Shown: one piece after another, positions 1-7,671 of the stretch
How positions within the stretch are numbered: position 1 is the first letter of the stretch
How the letters are laid out: every line of letters starts with the position of its first letter
Source: an uncultured Clostridiaceae bacterium
GTDB taxonomy: Bacteria > Bacillota > Clostridia > Lachnospirales > Lachnospiraceae
Direction: 5' to 3'
NCBI GenBank assembly: GCA_902477765.1
Contig: CABSIM010000005.1
Coordinates: 38,524 to 102,523 of the forward strand
DNA length: 64,000 bases
Notes under the pieces: model-generated
Databases searched by the model: none
Seen by the model: only the letters and a program-made list of their open reading frames with translations
Told to the model about the DNA's origin: nothing
Program-made: the position numbers and the translations under genes

Positions 1-1
1 G

Positions 2-895
2 CATCCCGTGGTGGAACGGATGATGCGGGACGATCTGTTTGTGGCCAATGACACTTTCCTGGACAACGGAAAAAACAGAATTTCCGTGATCACAGGCCCC
101 AATATGGCGGGAAAATCCACCTATATGCGTCAGACCGCACTGATTGTTCTGATGGCCCAGATCGGAAGCTTCGTGCCGGCTGATGCGGCAAACATCGGCA
201 TCTGTGACCGGATTTTCACCCGTGTGGGAGCGTCTGATGATCTGGCCTCCGGTCAGAGCACATTTATGGTGGAAATGACGGAGGTTGCCAATATTCTGAG
301 AAATGCCACCAGAAACAGCCTTCTGGTTCTGGATGAGATCGGACGCGGCACCAGCACGTTTGACGGCCTTGCCATTGCCTGGGCGGTCATTGAGTATATC
401 AGCAATACAAAAATTCTGGGGGCCAAGACCCTGTTTGCCACCCATTATCATGAGCTGACGGAACTTGAGGGAACCATCGGAGGCGTCAACAATTACTGCA
501 TCGCTGTCAAGGAGCAGGGCGAAGACATTGTTTTCCTCCGAAAGATTGTAAAAGGAGGCGCTGACAAGAGCTACGGAATTCAGGTGGCCAGGCTGGCCGG
601 AGTCCCGGATTCAGTCACTGCCAGAGCACGGGAACTGGTGGAGGAACTTTCCACTGCCGATATTACATCCCACGCCAGAGAGATCGCCGAGGCCCATGCC
701 AACGTATCCCAGCATAAGGCAGTTGCCAGGCCGGATGAGGTGGATATGAATCAGCTTTCTATTTTTGATACGGTGAAAGACGATGATATTGTCAAGGAAC
801 TGCGGGACCTGGAACTGTCCACCATGACACCCATTGACGCCCTGAACACCCTTTACCGTCTGCAGACAAAACTGAAAAACAGGTGGAGCTCATAG
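2..895 (+). CDS. mutS: DNA mismatch repair protein MutS, C-terminal part (5' end outside window)
   Basis: This is the C-terminal part of the mismatch-recognition ATPase, which binds mispairs and recruits MutL. The reading frame is open from base 2 and begins HPVVE, the conserved lead-in to the MutS ATPase, so the gene continues upstream of the window. The ABC-type ATPase is visible: Walker A TGPNMAGKSTY, Walker B LLVLDEIGRGTST, and the ATHYHEL switch motif. About 100 residues of C-terminal helical tail follow. The stop lies 24 bases before mutL, and the two almost certainly share a transcript. The internal ATG at base 8 is not the true start. Identification is secure. Confidence 0.97.
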   Translation, partial: HPVVERMMRDDLFVANDTFLDNGKNRISVITGPNMAGKSTYMRQTALIVLMAQIGSFVPADAANIGICDRIFTRVGASDDLASGQSTFMVEMTEVANILRNATRNSLLVLDEIGRGTSTFDGLAIAWAVIEYISNTKILGAKTLFATHYHELTELEGTIGGVNNYCIAVKEQGEDIVFLRKIVKGGADKSYGIQVARLAGVPDSVTARARELVEELSTADITSHAREIAEAHANVSQHKAVARPDEVDMNQLSIFDTVKDDDIVKELRDLELSTMTPIDALNTLYRLQTKLKNRWSS

Positions 896-919
896 CCTTT
901 GCAGAGAGAGGAGACTGTA

Positions 920-2956
920 ATGCCCATTCAGGTACTGGATCAGAATACAATCAATCAGATCGCTGCCGGAGAAGTGGTGGAGCGTCCGGCATCCGTGGTA
1001 AAGGAACTGATGGAAAACGCCATTGATGCCGGCGCCACCGCAGTGACTGCGGAGATTCGCGACGGAGGGATCGGCTTTATCAGAATTACCGACAATGGCT
1101 GCGGAATTCCCGGGAAGGAACTTCCGCTGGCTTTTCTCAGACATTCCACCAGCAAGATCCGTACTGCTGCCGACCTTCTTACGGTGGCCTCCCTGGGATT
1201 CCGCGGTGAGGCACTTTCCAGCATTGCGGCGGTCTCTCAGGTGGAAGTGATTACCAGAACGGCAGAAAGCCTCAGCGGCTTCCGTTACCAGATTGAAGGA
1301 GGAGCGGAGAAAAGCCTGGAAGAGGTGGGGGCTCCGGAAGGCACCACATTCATTTCCAGAAATCTTTTTTTCAACACGCCGGCAAGAAGAAAATTTCTGA
1401 AGACGCCGGCAACGGAAGGCGGTCATGTGGCAGACCTGGTGGAGAAAATTGCCCTGTCCCATCCGGAGATTTCCATACGGCTTATTGTCAATAATCAGAT
1501 CCGCCTTCATACATCGGGCAATCATAACCTGAAAGACATTATTTATACGGTTTACGGAAGAGAAATTGCGGCAAACCTGATTCCGTTCCGGGCGGAAAAC
1601 GAGCTGTTTTCCATATCCGGCTTTATAGGAAAGCCGGTGATCGCCAGAGGAAACCGGAATTTTGAGAATTATTTTATCAATGGAAGATACATCCGCAGCA
1701 GTCTTGTGGCCAGAGCCATTGAGGATGGATACAGGAGTTACATGATGCAGCATAAATATCCCTTTACCCTGCTGCATTTTCAGGTGGAGCCGGAATTCAT
1801 CGATGTCAATGTCCATCCGTCCAAAATGGAAATCCGTTTCAAGGACGGCGAACTGGTGTACCGTACCATCTGCAGCACCATCGGAGAAGCACTGAAGGAA
1901 AGAGAACTGATTCCTTCTGTGGAAGTTCCCAGGACGGAGGCATCTTTGGGCGCTGCGGCTTCTGCGGAACCTGCCGGTCCCGAAGTCCGGAACGGAGAGG
2001 ACAGAAAAGCAGAGACCAAAAAAGAACCAGCGCATAAAGAAACATCCTTCACCGGAAACCCAAAACCGGAAAACGGTTCCGTACCGGAACCCGTAACATC
2101 CGGGAATCTGGCACGGGGCCCTGAGCCTTTTGAAGTACACCGCAGAGAAGCCATGGCCATCCGGGAAAAGCCGGCTTTTTACGGTATAAAAGAATCCGGG
2201 GAACACCGCGGAAAAGAAAATATCCCGAAAGCTCCGGAGTCCGGAAAGGCGCCGGAGACAGCTGCGGCAAACGAAGAACATCTGCCGGAAAAAAAGCCGT
2301 GCGGAGAAGAGAAGCGGGAGAACAGGCAGCCACAGCAGATGGAAATGTTTGACGGCCGTCTGCTTTCCAGTGAAGCCCGCAGCAGCCACAGACTCATCGG
2401 CCAGCTGTTTGATACGTACTGGCTGGTGGAATATCAGAATCAGCTTTTCATCATAGATCAGCACGCGGCTCACGAAAAAGTACTTTTTGAGAAGACATTC
2501 GCAACGCTGAAAACCAGGGAATACGGCTCTCAGAACATCAGCCCGCCCATTATTCTGACTCTTTCTCTTCAGGAAGAGGAACTGCTGAAAAAATACCAGA
2601 AAGATTTTTCCGATATCGGATTTGAAATCGAACCCTTCGGAGGAAAAGAATACGCTGTGCGGGCGGTGCCGGCAAATCTGTTTTCCCTGGCACAGAAAGA
2701 TCTTCTGATGGAACTGCTGGACGGCCTTTCCGAGGACACGGGACCTGCCGGATCCGAACTGGTATATGACCGGATCGCTTCCATGTCCTGCAAGGCGGCT
2801 GTAAAGGGAAATCACCGTCTGTCTGAACGGGAAGCCAATGAACTCATTGACCAGCTCCTGAAGCTGGAAAACCCATATGCCTGCCCCCATGGACGTCCCA
2901 CCATTATTTCCATCAGCAGGTATGAACTGGAAAAAAAGTTCAAGAGGATTGTATAA
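920..2956 (+). CDS. mutL: DNA mismatch repair endonuclease MutL
   Basis: MutL links MutS to strand incision. The N-terminal GHKL ATPase shows ENAIDAG, DNGCGI and GFRGEALSSI. A low-complexity Glu/Pro/Lys linker occupies roughly residues 330-480. The C-terminal dimerisation domain holds DQHAAHEKVLFEK, which fits the DQHA(X)2E(X)4E metal-binding motif of nicking MutL proteins, and ends with CPHGRPT. It is therefore predicted to be an endonuclease, as expected in a bacterium without MutH. An upstream in-frame ATG exists at 899, but 920 is preferred: AGAGAGAGGAGA ends 6 bases before it and the protein then starts at the family-typical PIQVLDQ. Length is 678 aa. The stop abuts the miaA start. Confidence 0.96.
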   Translation: MPIQVLDQNTINQIAAGEVVERPASVVKELMENAIDAGATAVTAEIRDGGIGFIRITDNGCGIPGKELPLAFLRHSTSKIRTAADLLTVASLGFRGEALSSIAAVSQVEVITRTAESLSGFRYQIEGGAEKSLEEVGAPEGTTFISRNLFFNTPARRKFLKTPATEGGHVADLVEKIALSHPEISIRLIVNNQIRLHTSGNHNLKDIIYTVYGREIAANLIPFRAENELFSISGFIGKPVIARGNRNFENYFINGRYIRSSLVARAIEDGYRSYMMQHKYPFTLLHFQVEPEFIDVNVHPSKMEIRFKDGELVYRTICSTIGEALKERELIPSVEVPRTEASLGAAASAEPAGPEVRNGEDRKAETKKEPAHKETSFTGNPKPENGSVPEPVTSGNLARGPEPFEVHRREAMAIREKPAFYGIKESGEHRGKENIPKAPESGKAPETAAANEEHLPEKKPCGEEKRENRQPQQMEMFDGRLLSSEARSSHRLIGQLFDTYWLVEYQNQLFIIDQHAAHEKVLFEKTFATLKTREYGSQNISPPIILTLSLQEEELLKKYQKDFSDIGFEIEPFGGKEYAVRAVPANLFSLAQKDLLMELLDGLSEDTGPAGSELVYDRIASMSCKAAVKGNHRLSEREANELIDQLLKLENPYACPHGRPTIISISRYELEKKFKRIV

Positions 2957-3913
2957 ATGAAACAGCCTTTGATCATTCTTACAGGGCCGACCGCTTCCGG
3001 GAAAACAGCACTGTCTGTCAGACTTGCCCGGGAAATCGGCGGCGAAATCATCAGTGCAGATTCCATGCAGGTTTACCGCCATATGGATATCGGATCTGCC
3101 AAGGTGACAGAAGCGGAAATGGGCGGAATCCGCCATCATCTGATTGACGTTCTGGAGCCGTGGGATGAATTCAATGTGGTGATATTCCAGAAAATGGCTC
3201 TGGAGGCCATGGAAAAGATCCGGGCCGCAGGCCATATTCCCATTGTGGCAGGCGGAACCGGTTTTTACATTCAGGCTCTGCTTTATCATGTGAATTTTAC
3301 GGAAAACGATGGGGATACGAAAATCCGGGAAGAACTTTCATGCTTCGCACAGACCCGGGGGGCAGATGCCCTTCATGAACGTCTGCGGCAGGTGGATCCT
3401 GAATCTGCCGTGGCCATTCACCCCAATAATGTCAAACGGGTGATCCGTGCCCTGGAATTCTACGAAAAGACCGGAACCAGAATTTCAGGACACAATGAAG
3501 CGGAAAGACAGAAGGAATCCCCCTATCAGCACGCATTTTATGTCCTGACCATGGACCGGAAAAGGCTTTACGACCGTATTGACGAGAGAGTGGACAGGAT
3601 GCTGGAAAACGGTCTTGTGGAAGAAGTAAGAAAGCTGCAGCAGATGGGATGCCGGAAGGATATGGTCTCCATGCAGGGACTTGGCTATAAGGAAATCCTC
3701 GGATATCTGGACGGCAGCATGACCCTGGAAGAGGCTGTTTACATTCTGAAACGGGATACCAGGCATTTTGCCAAACGCCAGCTGACCTGGTTCCGCAGAG
3801 AACGGGATGTCTGCTGGCTGGACTGGGAAACGTTCGGACGGAATGAAGATAAAATGCTCTCCTGGATCCTGTCGGATCTTGAGAACAAAGGCATTGTAAT
3901 AAAGGAGCAGTAA
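2957..3913 (+). CDS. miaA: tRNA dimethylallyltransferase MiaA
   Basis: MiaA transfers the dimethylallyl group to N6 of A37 in tRNAs that read UNN codons. The 318-aa protein has the P-loop GPTASGKT at its N-terminus, followed by DSMQVYRHMDIGSAK and the GGTGFYIQALLY segment that are diagnostic for the family, and KRDTRHFAKRQLTWFRRE near the C-terminus. The start codon immediately follows the mutL stop, so translation is coupled. The mutS-mutL-miaA order is common in Firmicutes. Nothing unusual was seen. Confidence 0.96.
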   Translation: MKQPLIILTGPTASGKTALSVRLAREIGGEIISADSMQVYRHMDIGSAKVTEAEMGGIRHHLIDVLEPWDEFNVVIFQKMALEAMEKIRAAGHIPIVAGGTGFYIQALLYHVNFTENDGDTKIREELSCFAQTRGADALHERLRQVDPESAVAIHPNNVKRVIRALEFYEKTGTRISGHNEAERQKESPYQHAFYVLTMDRKRLYDRIDERVDRMLENGLVEEVRKLQQMGCRKDMVSMQGLGYKEILGYLDGSMTLEEAVYILKRDTRHFAKRQLTWFRRERDVCWLDWETFGRNEDKMLSWILSDLENKGIVIKEQ

Positions 3914-3917
3914 AATC

Positions 3918-5198
3918 ATGGAATTAACAGAAATGTATAAACAGTTCGGCATTTCAGAACGGGTGCTGAATTTTGGAAAAGATGTGGAGAACAGCCTGAA
4001 AAAACGGTTTGAGGAGATTGATGCCACAGCGGAATACAACCAGCTGAAGGTAATCCGGGCCATGCAGGAATCCCGGGTCAGTGACATTCATTTTGCAGGC
4101 ACCACAGGCTACGGATATAATGACCTGGGAAGAGATACCCTGGAAGAAGTCTATGCCAGAACCTTCCACGGAGAGGATGCTCTGGTGCGTCCTCAGCTGA
4201 TTTCAGGAACCCATGCCCTTGCCATTGCTCTTTCCGGCAACCTGCGCCCGGGAGATGAGATTTTATCTCCGGTCGGAAAGCCCTATGATACGCTGGAAGA
4301 GGTGATCGGAATCCGGGAATCCACAGGTTCTCTGAAAGAATTCGGAATCACGTACCGCCAGGTGGATCTGCTGGACAACGGAGACTTTGATTTTGAAAAT
4401 ATCCGCAAGGCCATCAATGAAAAAACAAAGCTTGTGGAAATTCAGAGATCCAAAGGATATGCCACCAGACCGACGCTGTCTGTGGAGAGAATCGGAGAGC
4501 TGATTGCCTTTATCCGTTCCGTCAAGCCGGATGTCATCTGTATGGTGGACAACTGTTACGGGGAATTTGTGGAGCGTACAGAGCCTACGGATGTGGGTGC
4601 GGATATGATTGTTGGATCTCTCATCAAGAATCCCGGCGGCGGCCTTGCTCCCATCGGCGGATATATTGTCGGGAAAAAGGACTGCATCGAACGGGCAGCC
4701 TGCCGTCTGACCGCCCCCGGACTGGGAAAAGAAGTAGGTGCCAGCCTGGGTGTCAGCCAGTCCCTGTACCAGGGGCTGTTTCTGGCGCCGACCGTTGTGG
4801 CAGGTGCACTGAAAGGAGCGGTTTTCGCCGCCAATCTTTATGAGCAGCTGGGATTTCCCGTGGTTCCCAACGGAACGGAAAGCCGCCATGACATTATTCA
4901 GGCCATCACCTTCGGGACTCCGGAAGGTGTCATCCGTTTCTGTGAAGGAATCCAGGCAGCAGCTCCTGTGGACAGTTTCGTGACGCCGGAGCCCTGGGCA
5001 ATGCCCGGATATGATTCCGATGTGATCATGGCAGCCGGAGCGTTTATTCAGGGCGCATCCATTGAACTTTCGGCGGATGCCCCCATCAAGCCTCCTTATG
5101 CCGTATATTTTCAGGGAGGCCTTACCTGGTATCATGCCAAACTGGGGATCCTGAAATCTCTCCAGAATCTTCTGGATTCCGGAATCGTAAAACTTTAA
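3918..5198 (+). CDS. Methionine gamma-lyase-like PLP protein (YnbB/aluminium-resistance family)
   Basis: This is a 426-aa fold-type I PLP-dependent protein of the family often annotated as aluminium resistance protein or methionine gamma-lyase family protein. Visible features are the N-terminal GYGYNDLGRDTLEEVYA segment, SGTHALAIALSGNLRPGDE in the cofactor-binding region, MVDNCYGEFVE (aspartate for the pyridine nitrogen) and GSLIKNPGGGLAPIGGYI, where the lysine should carry PLP. It starts 5 bases after miaA and ends the first operon. The true substrate is not established for this family, and the aluminium-resistance label should not be taken literally. Its place next to miaA is a conserved clostridial neighbourhood. 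Confidence 0.85.
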   Translation: MELTEMYKQFGISERVLNFGKDVENSLKKRFEEIDATAEYNQLKVIRAMQESRVSDIHFAGTTGYGYNDLGRDTLEEVYARTFHGEDALVRPQLISGTHALAIALSGNLRPGDEILSPVGKPYDTLEEVIGIRESTGSLKEFGITYRQVDLLDNGDFDFENIRKAINEKTKLVEIQRSKGYATRPTLSVERIGELIAFIRSVKPDVICMVDNCYGEFVERTEPTDVGADMIVGSLIKNPGGGLAPIGGYIVGKKDCIERAACRLTAPGLGKEVGASLGVSQSLYQGLFLAPTVVAGALKGAVFAANLYEQLGFPVVPNGTESRHDIIQAITFGTPEGVIRFCEGIQAAAPVDSFVTPEPWAMPGYDSDVIMAAGAFIQGASIELSADAPIKPPYAVYFQGGLTWYHAKLGILKSLQNLLDSGIVKL

Positions 5199-5236
5199 AA
5201 ACTCCTTAAATATCATTTAAAATTTTTCCGACCGCG

Positions 5237-5265
5237 TTGTACTGGTACGGAAAATATGCTATATT
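5237..5265 (+). promoter_or_regulatory. Sigma-A type promoter before DUF4321/radC/mreCD
   Basis: TTGTAC (5237-5242) and TATATT (5260-5265) are separated by 17 bases. It lies about 30 bases before the DUF4321 start and would drive the cell-shape operon. Confidence 0.5.
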
Positions 5266-5296
5266 TAGCTGATAGTCAATGGAAGGACCGTGGCAT

Positions 5297-5548
5297 ATGA
5301 GAGGAAAGAATTTTTGGCTGACACTGGTATTTCTTCTGGCAGGAGTTGTTCTGGGCGGTTTCATCGGAGATGCGGCTCAGGGGATTCCGGGCCTTTCCTG
5401 GCTGAATTTCGGCCAGTCGTTTGGAATCAAGGACCCTATGGTTCTGGATCTGGGGATTCTGACAATCACCTTCGGGTGTTCCATACGGATTACCATGGCC
5501 GGTATTCTCGGCATGGCAGCCGCCCTTTTTGCAAGCCGTTATGTCTGA
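5297..5548 (+). CDS. DUF4321 small membrane protein
   Basis: This 83-aa protein has two predicted membrane segments: FWLTLVFLLAGVVLGGFIG near the N-terminus and a second in the last 30 residues (LGILTITFGCSIRITMAGIL). It matches the layout of DUF4321 proteins, which sit just upstream of radC/mreBCD in clostridia. The ATG at 5297 is preferred over the one at 5279 because GGAAGGA at 5281-5287 is correctly spaced from it. Function is unknown. Position suggests a link to cell-envelope growth, by context only. Confidence 0.75.
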   Translation: MRGKNFWLTLVFLLAGVVLGGFIGDAAQGIPGLSWLNFGQSFGIKDPMVLDLGILTITFGCSIRITMAGILGMAAALFASRYV

Positions 5549-5601
5549 CCATTTCTGCCGCCGGAACAGGTGCTTGGAGAGCGGAAAGGGTTCAGGTGGA
5601 T

Positions 5602-6303
5602 ATGAAAAAAGAAAAGACACGGACCATGAAAAATCTGCCGGTATCGGAACAGCCCTATGAGAAGGTGCTGGAGTCAGGGGTTTCTTCCCTGTCAGACGGT
5701 GAACTTCTGGCTGTGATCCTGAGGAGCGGATCCAGAGGAGTGCCTGCCAGAGCACTGGCCGAACAGATCCTGGAACTGGGAAGTCCGCCGGGGCTGGCCG
5801 GTCTTCTGCATCATGCGCTTCCGGACTACAGATCCATCCGGGGAATCGGGAACGTAAAGGCCATTCAGCTTCTCTGTGTGGGTGAACTGTCCAAGCGGAT
5901 CTGGAGATCCGCTGCGGCGGGGGATGCCCTGGCATTTCATCATCCTGAGGAGATTGCCGGCTATTATATGGAGGAAATGCGCCATATGGAGCAGGAGTGC
6001 CTCCATCTGATGATCTTAAATACAAAAAATGTCCTGATCCGTGAACTGGAAATTTCCAGGGGAACGGCAAATGCTTCCATTGCCACTCCGAGAGAGCTGT
6101 TCATTGAAGCTCTCCGATACCGCGGGACCGGGATTGCCCTGGTTCATAATCATCCCAGCGGGGATGCCTCTCCCAGCAGGGAGGACTGCCTGTTTACAAA
6201 ACGGGTGGCGGAAGCCGGAAATTTAATGGGAATTCCGCTGTTAGACCACGTTATAATAGGGGATAATTCCTATGTGAGTCTCAGGGAACGAGGAATTATA
6301 TAA
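5602..6303 (+). CDS. radC: RadC family JAB-domain protein
   Basis: This 233-aa protein has an N-terminal helix-hairpin-helix type region (IRGIGNVKAIQLLCVGEL) and a C-terminal JAB/MPN metalloprotease-like domain. The metal motif is complete: HNHPSGDASPSRED (HxHPSGx6SxxD type). Despite the name, the family has no firmly established role in DNA repair. The frame is open much further upstream, but those codons overlap DUF4321 and do not resemble RadC. ATG 5602 gives the conserved start leading to LPVSEQPYEKVL. The next gene, mreC, follows after 2 bases. Confidence 0.9.
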   Translation: MKKEKTRTMKNLPVSEQPYEKVLESGVSSLSDGELLAVILRSGSRGVPARALAEQILELGSPPGLAGLLHHALPDYRSIRGIGNVKAIQLLCVGELSKRIWRSAAAGDALAFHHPEEIAGYYMEEMRHMEQECLHLMILNTKNVLIRELEISRGTANASIATPRELFIEALRYRGTGIALVHNHPSGDASPSREDCLFTKRVAEAGNLMGIPLLDHVIIGDNSYVSLRERGII

Positions 6304-6305
6304 AT

Positions 6306-7148
6306 ATGAAAAATACCAGATACTTTTTAGCAGGCCTTTCGGTGCTGTGTGTGTTTATGATCGCAGTCACCGCCATCAACGGAAAAGTCCTGAACCCGCT
6401 GCGGAGTGCTGTGGGATATGTGCTGGTGCCCATTCAGACCGGGATCAATACGGTCGGGACCAGCATTTATAATGAAATCAGCAGCATAAAGGAAATGAAA
6501 ACAGCCCTTGAAGACAAGGAGAGGCTTCAGGCAAGAGTGGATGAGCTGACGGAAGAAAACACAAGACTCCGGGCAGAGCAGGGAGAACTTTCCAGACTCA
6601 GGGAACTGTATGAGCTGGATCAGCAGTATATGCAGTATCCCAAAGTAGGAGCGCGGATCATCGCAAAGGATTCCGGAGACTGGTTTCATGTGTTCCGGAT
6701 CAATAAAGGCGCGGATGACGGCATTGCCGAAGGCATGAATGTCATTGCCGAAGGCGGCCTCGTGGGAATCGTGACGGACGTGGGTGCCAATTACGCCACA
6801 GTCCGTTCCATCATCGACGATTCCAGCCAGGTCAGCGCCATGGCGCAGCAGTCCGGAGATTCCTGCATTGTTTCCGGAGATCTGAAACTGTTTGAGGAAG
6901 GACGTCTCAGGCTGTCCTATATGGAAAAGGACGATGAAATCCGCGATGGAGACATGATCGTTACTTCCAATATCAGTGAAAAATTCCTTCCCGGAATTCT
7001 GATCGGATATGCCACGGACATTACCGTTGATTACAACGACAATTTAAGCAAATCCGGTTACCTGATTCCGGTGGCCCAGTTTGACCGGCTGCAGGAAGTC
7101 CTGGTGATCACGGAATTAAAGGATGCGGGGCCTGAATTTAATGAATAA
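6306..7148 (+). CDS. mreC: Rod shape-determining protein MreC
   Basis: MreC is the extracytoplasmic scaffold of the elongation complex. The 280-aa protein has an N-terminal membrane anchor (about residues 4-24), a coiled coil from about 60 to 100 rich in Glu/Leu/Arg, and the beta-rich MreC domain containing GADDGIAEGMNVIAEGGLVG. It overlaps mreD by 8 bases. mreB, normally directly upstream between radC and mreC, is absent here, so MreB must be encoded elsewhere or be missing. Confidence 0.93.
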   Translation: MKNTRYFLAGLSVLCVFMIAVTAINGKVLNPLRSAVGYVLVPIQTGINTVGTSIYNEISSIKEMKTALEDKERLQARVDELTEENTRLRAEQGELSRLRELYELDQQYMQYPKVGARIIAKDSGDWFHVFRINKGADDGIAEGMNVIAEGGLVGIVTDVGANYATVRSIIDDSSQVSAMAQQSGDSCIVSGDLKLFEEGRLRLSYMEKDDEIRDGDMIVTSNISEKFLPGILIGYATDITVDYNDNLSKSGYLIPVAQFDRLQEVLVITELKDAGPEFNE

Positions 7149-7671
7149 CAGTCTGAAACAGATTTGCATCAACCTTATACTGATTATCCTGGCTTTTACC
7201 ATACAGAGCTGCGTGTTTCCGCTGATGCCGTTTCTGTCCACATATCCGAATCTGCTTCTGATTCTGATTTTCTCCTTCGGATTCATCCGGGGAAGCCGAT
7301 CAGGAATGGCGTACGGACTGGTGGCCGGTATTCTCATGGATCTTTCATCCGGCGGTCCGCTGGGATTCTACACGCTGCTCTTTGTCTGGATGGGCTATGC
7401 CAACGGTATCTGCACAAAGTATTATTATGAGGACTATATTACGCTTCCTCTTGTGCTCTGTGCACTCAACGAACTGGCCTATAACTTTTATGTATATGTG
7501 TTTGGCTTCCTGATCAGGGGACGTCTGGATCTGGGCTATTATCTGGTGAACATCATTCTTCCGGAAACGATTTTCACCGTAGTGACAACATTGGCGGTAT
7601 ACAGGCTCTTCCTGTTCATCAGCAGAAAACTGGAAGAGATGGAAAAAAGGAGAGACACAACGATTGTTTAG
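7141..7671 (+). CDS. mreD: Rod shape-determining protein MreD
   Basis: This is an integral membrane protein of 176 aa, hydrophobic almost throughout, with about five membrane segments. It carries the typical MreD features FSFGFIRGSRSGMAYGLVAGILMDLSS and LVNIILPETIFT. An in-frame ATG lies at 7123, but 7141 gives the family-typical start and overlaps the end of mreC in the usual coupled way. It partners MreC and PBP2 in lateral-wall synthesis. The next gene starts inside its last codons. Confidence 0.88.
   Translation: MNNSLKQICINLILIILAFTIQSCVFPLMPFLSTYPNLLLILIFSFGFIRGSRSGMAYGLVAGILMDLSSGGPLGFYTLLFVWMGYANGICTKYYYEDYITLPLVLCALNELAYNFYVYVFGFLIRGRLDLGYYLVNIILPETIFTVVTTLAVYRLFLFISRKLEEMEKRRDTTIV

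Noticed and set aside
890..3289. Very long open frame (about 800 codons) on the minus strand across mutL and miaA
   Set aside because: It is antisense to two well-conserved genes, its translation is rich in His, Phe, Arg and Cys with no domain, and it is explained by codon bias of the real genes.
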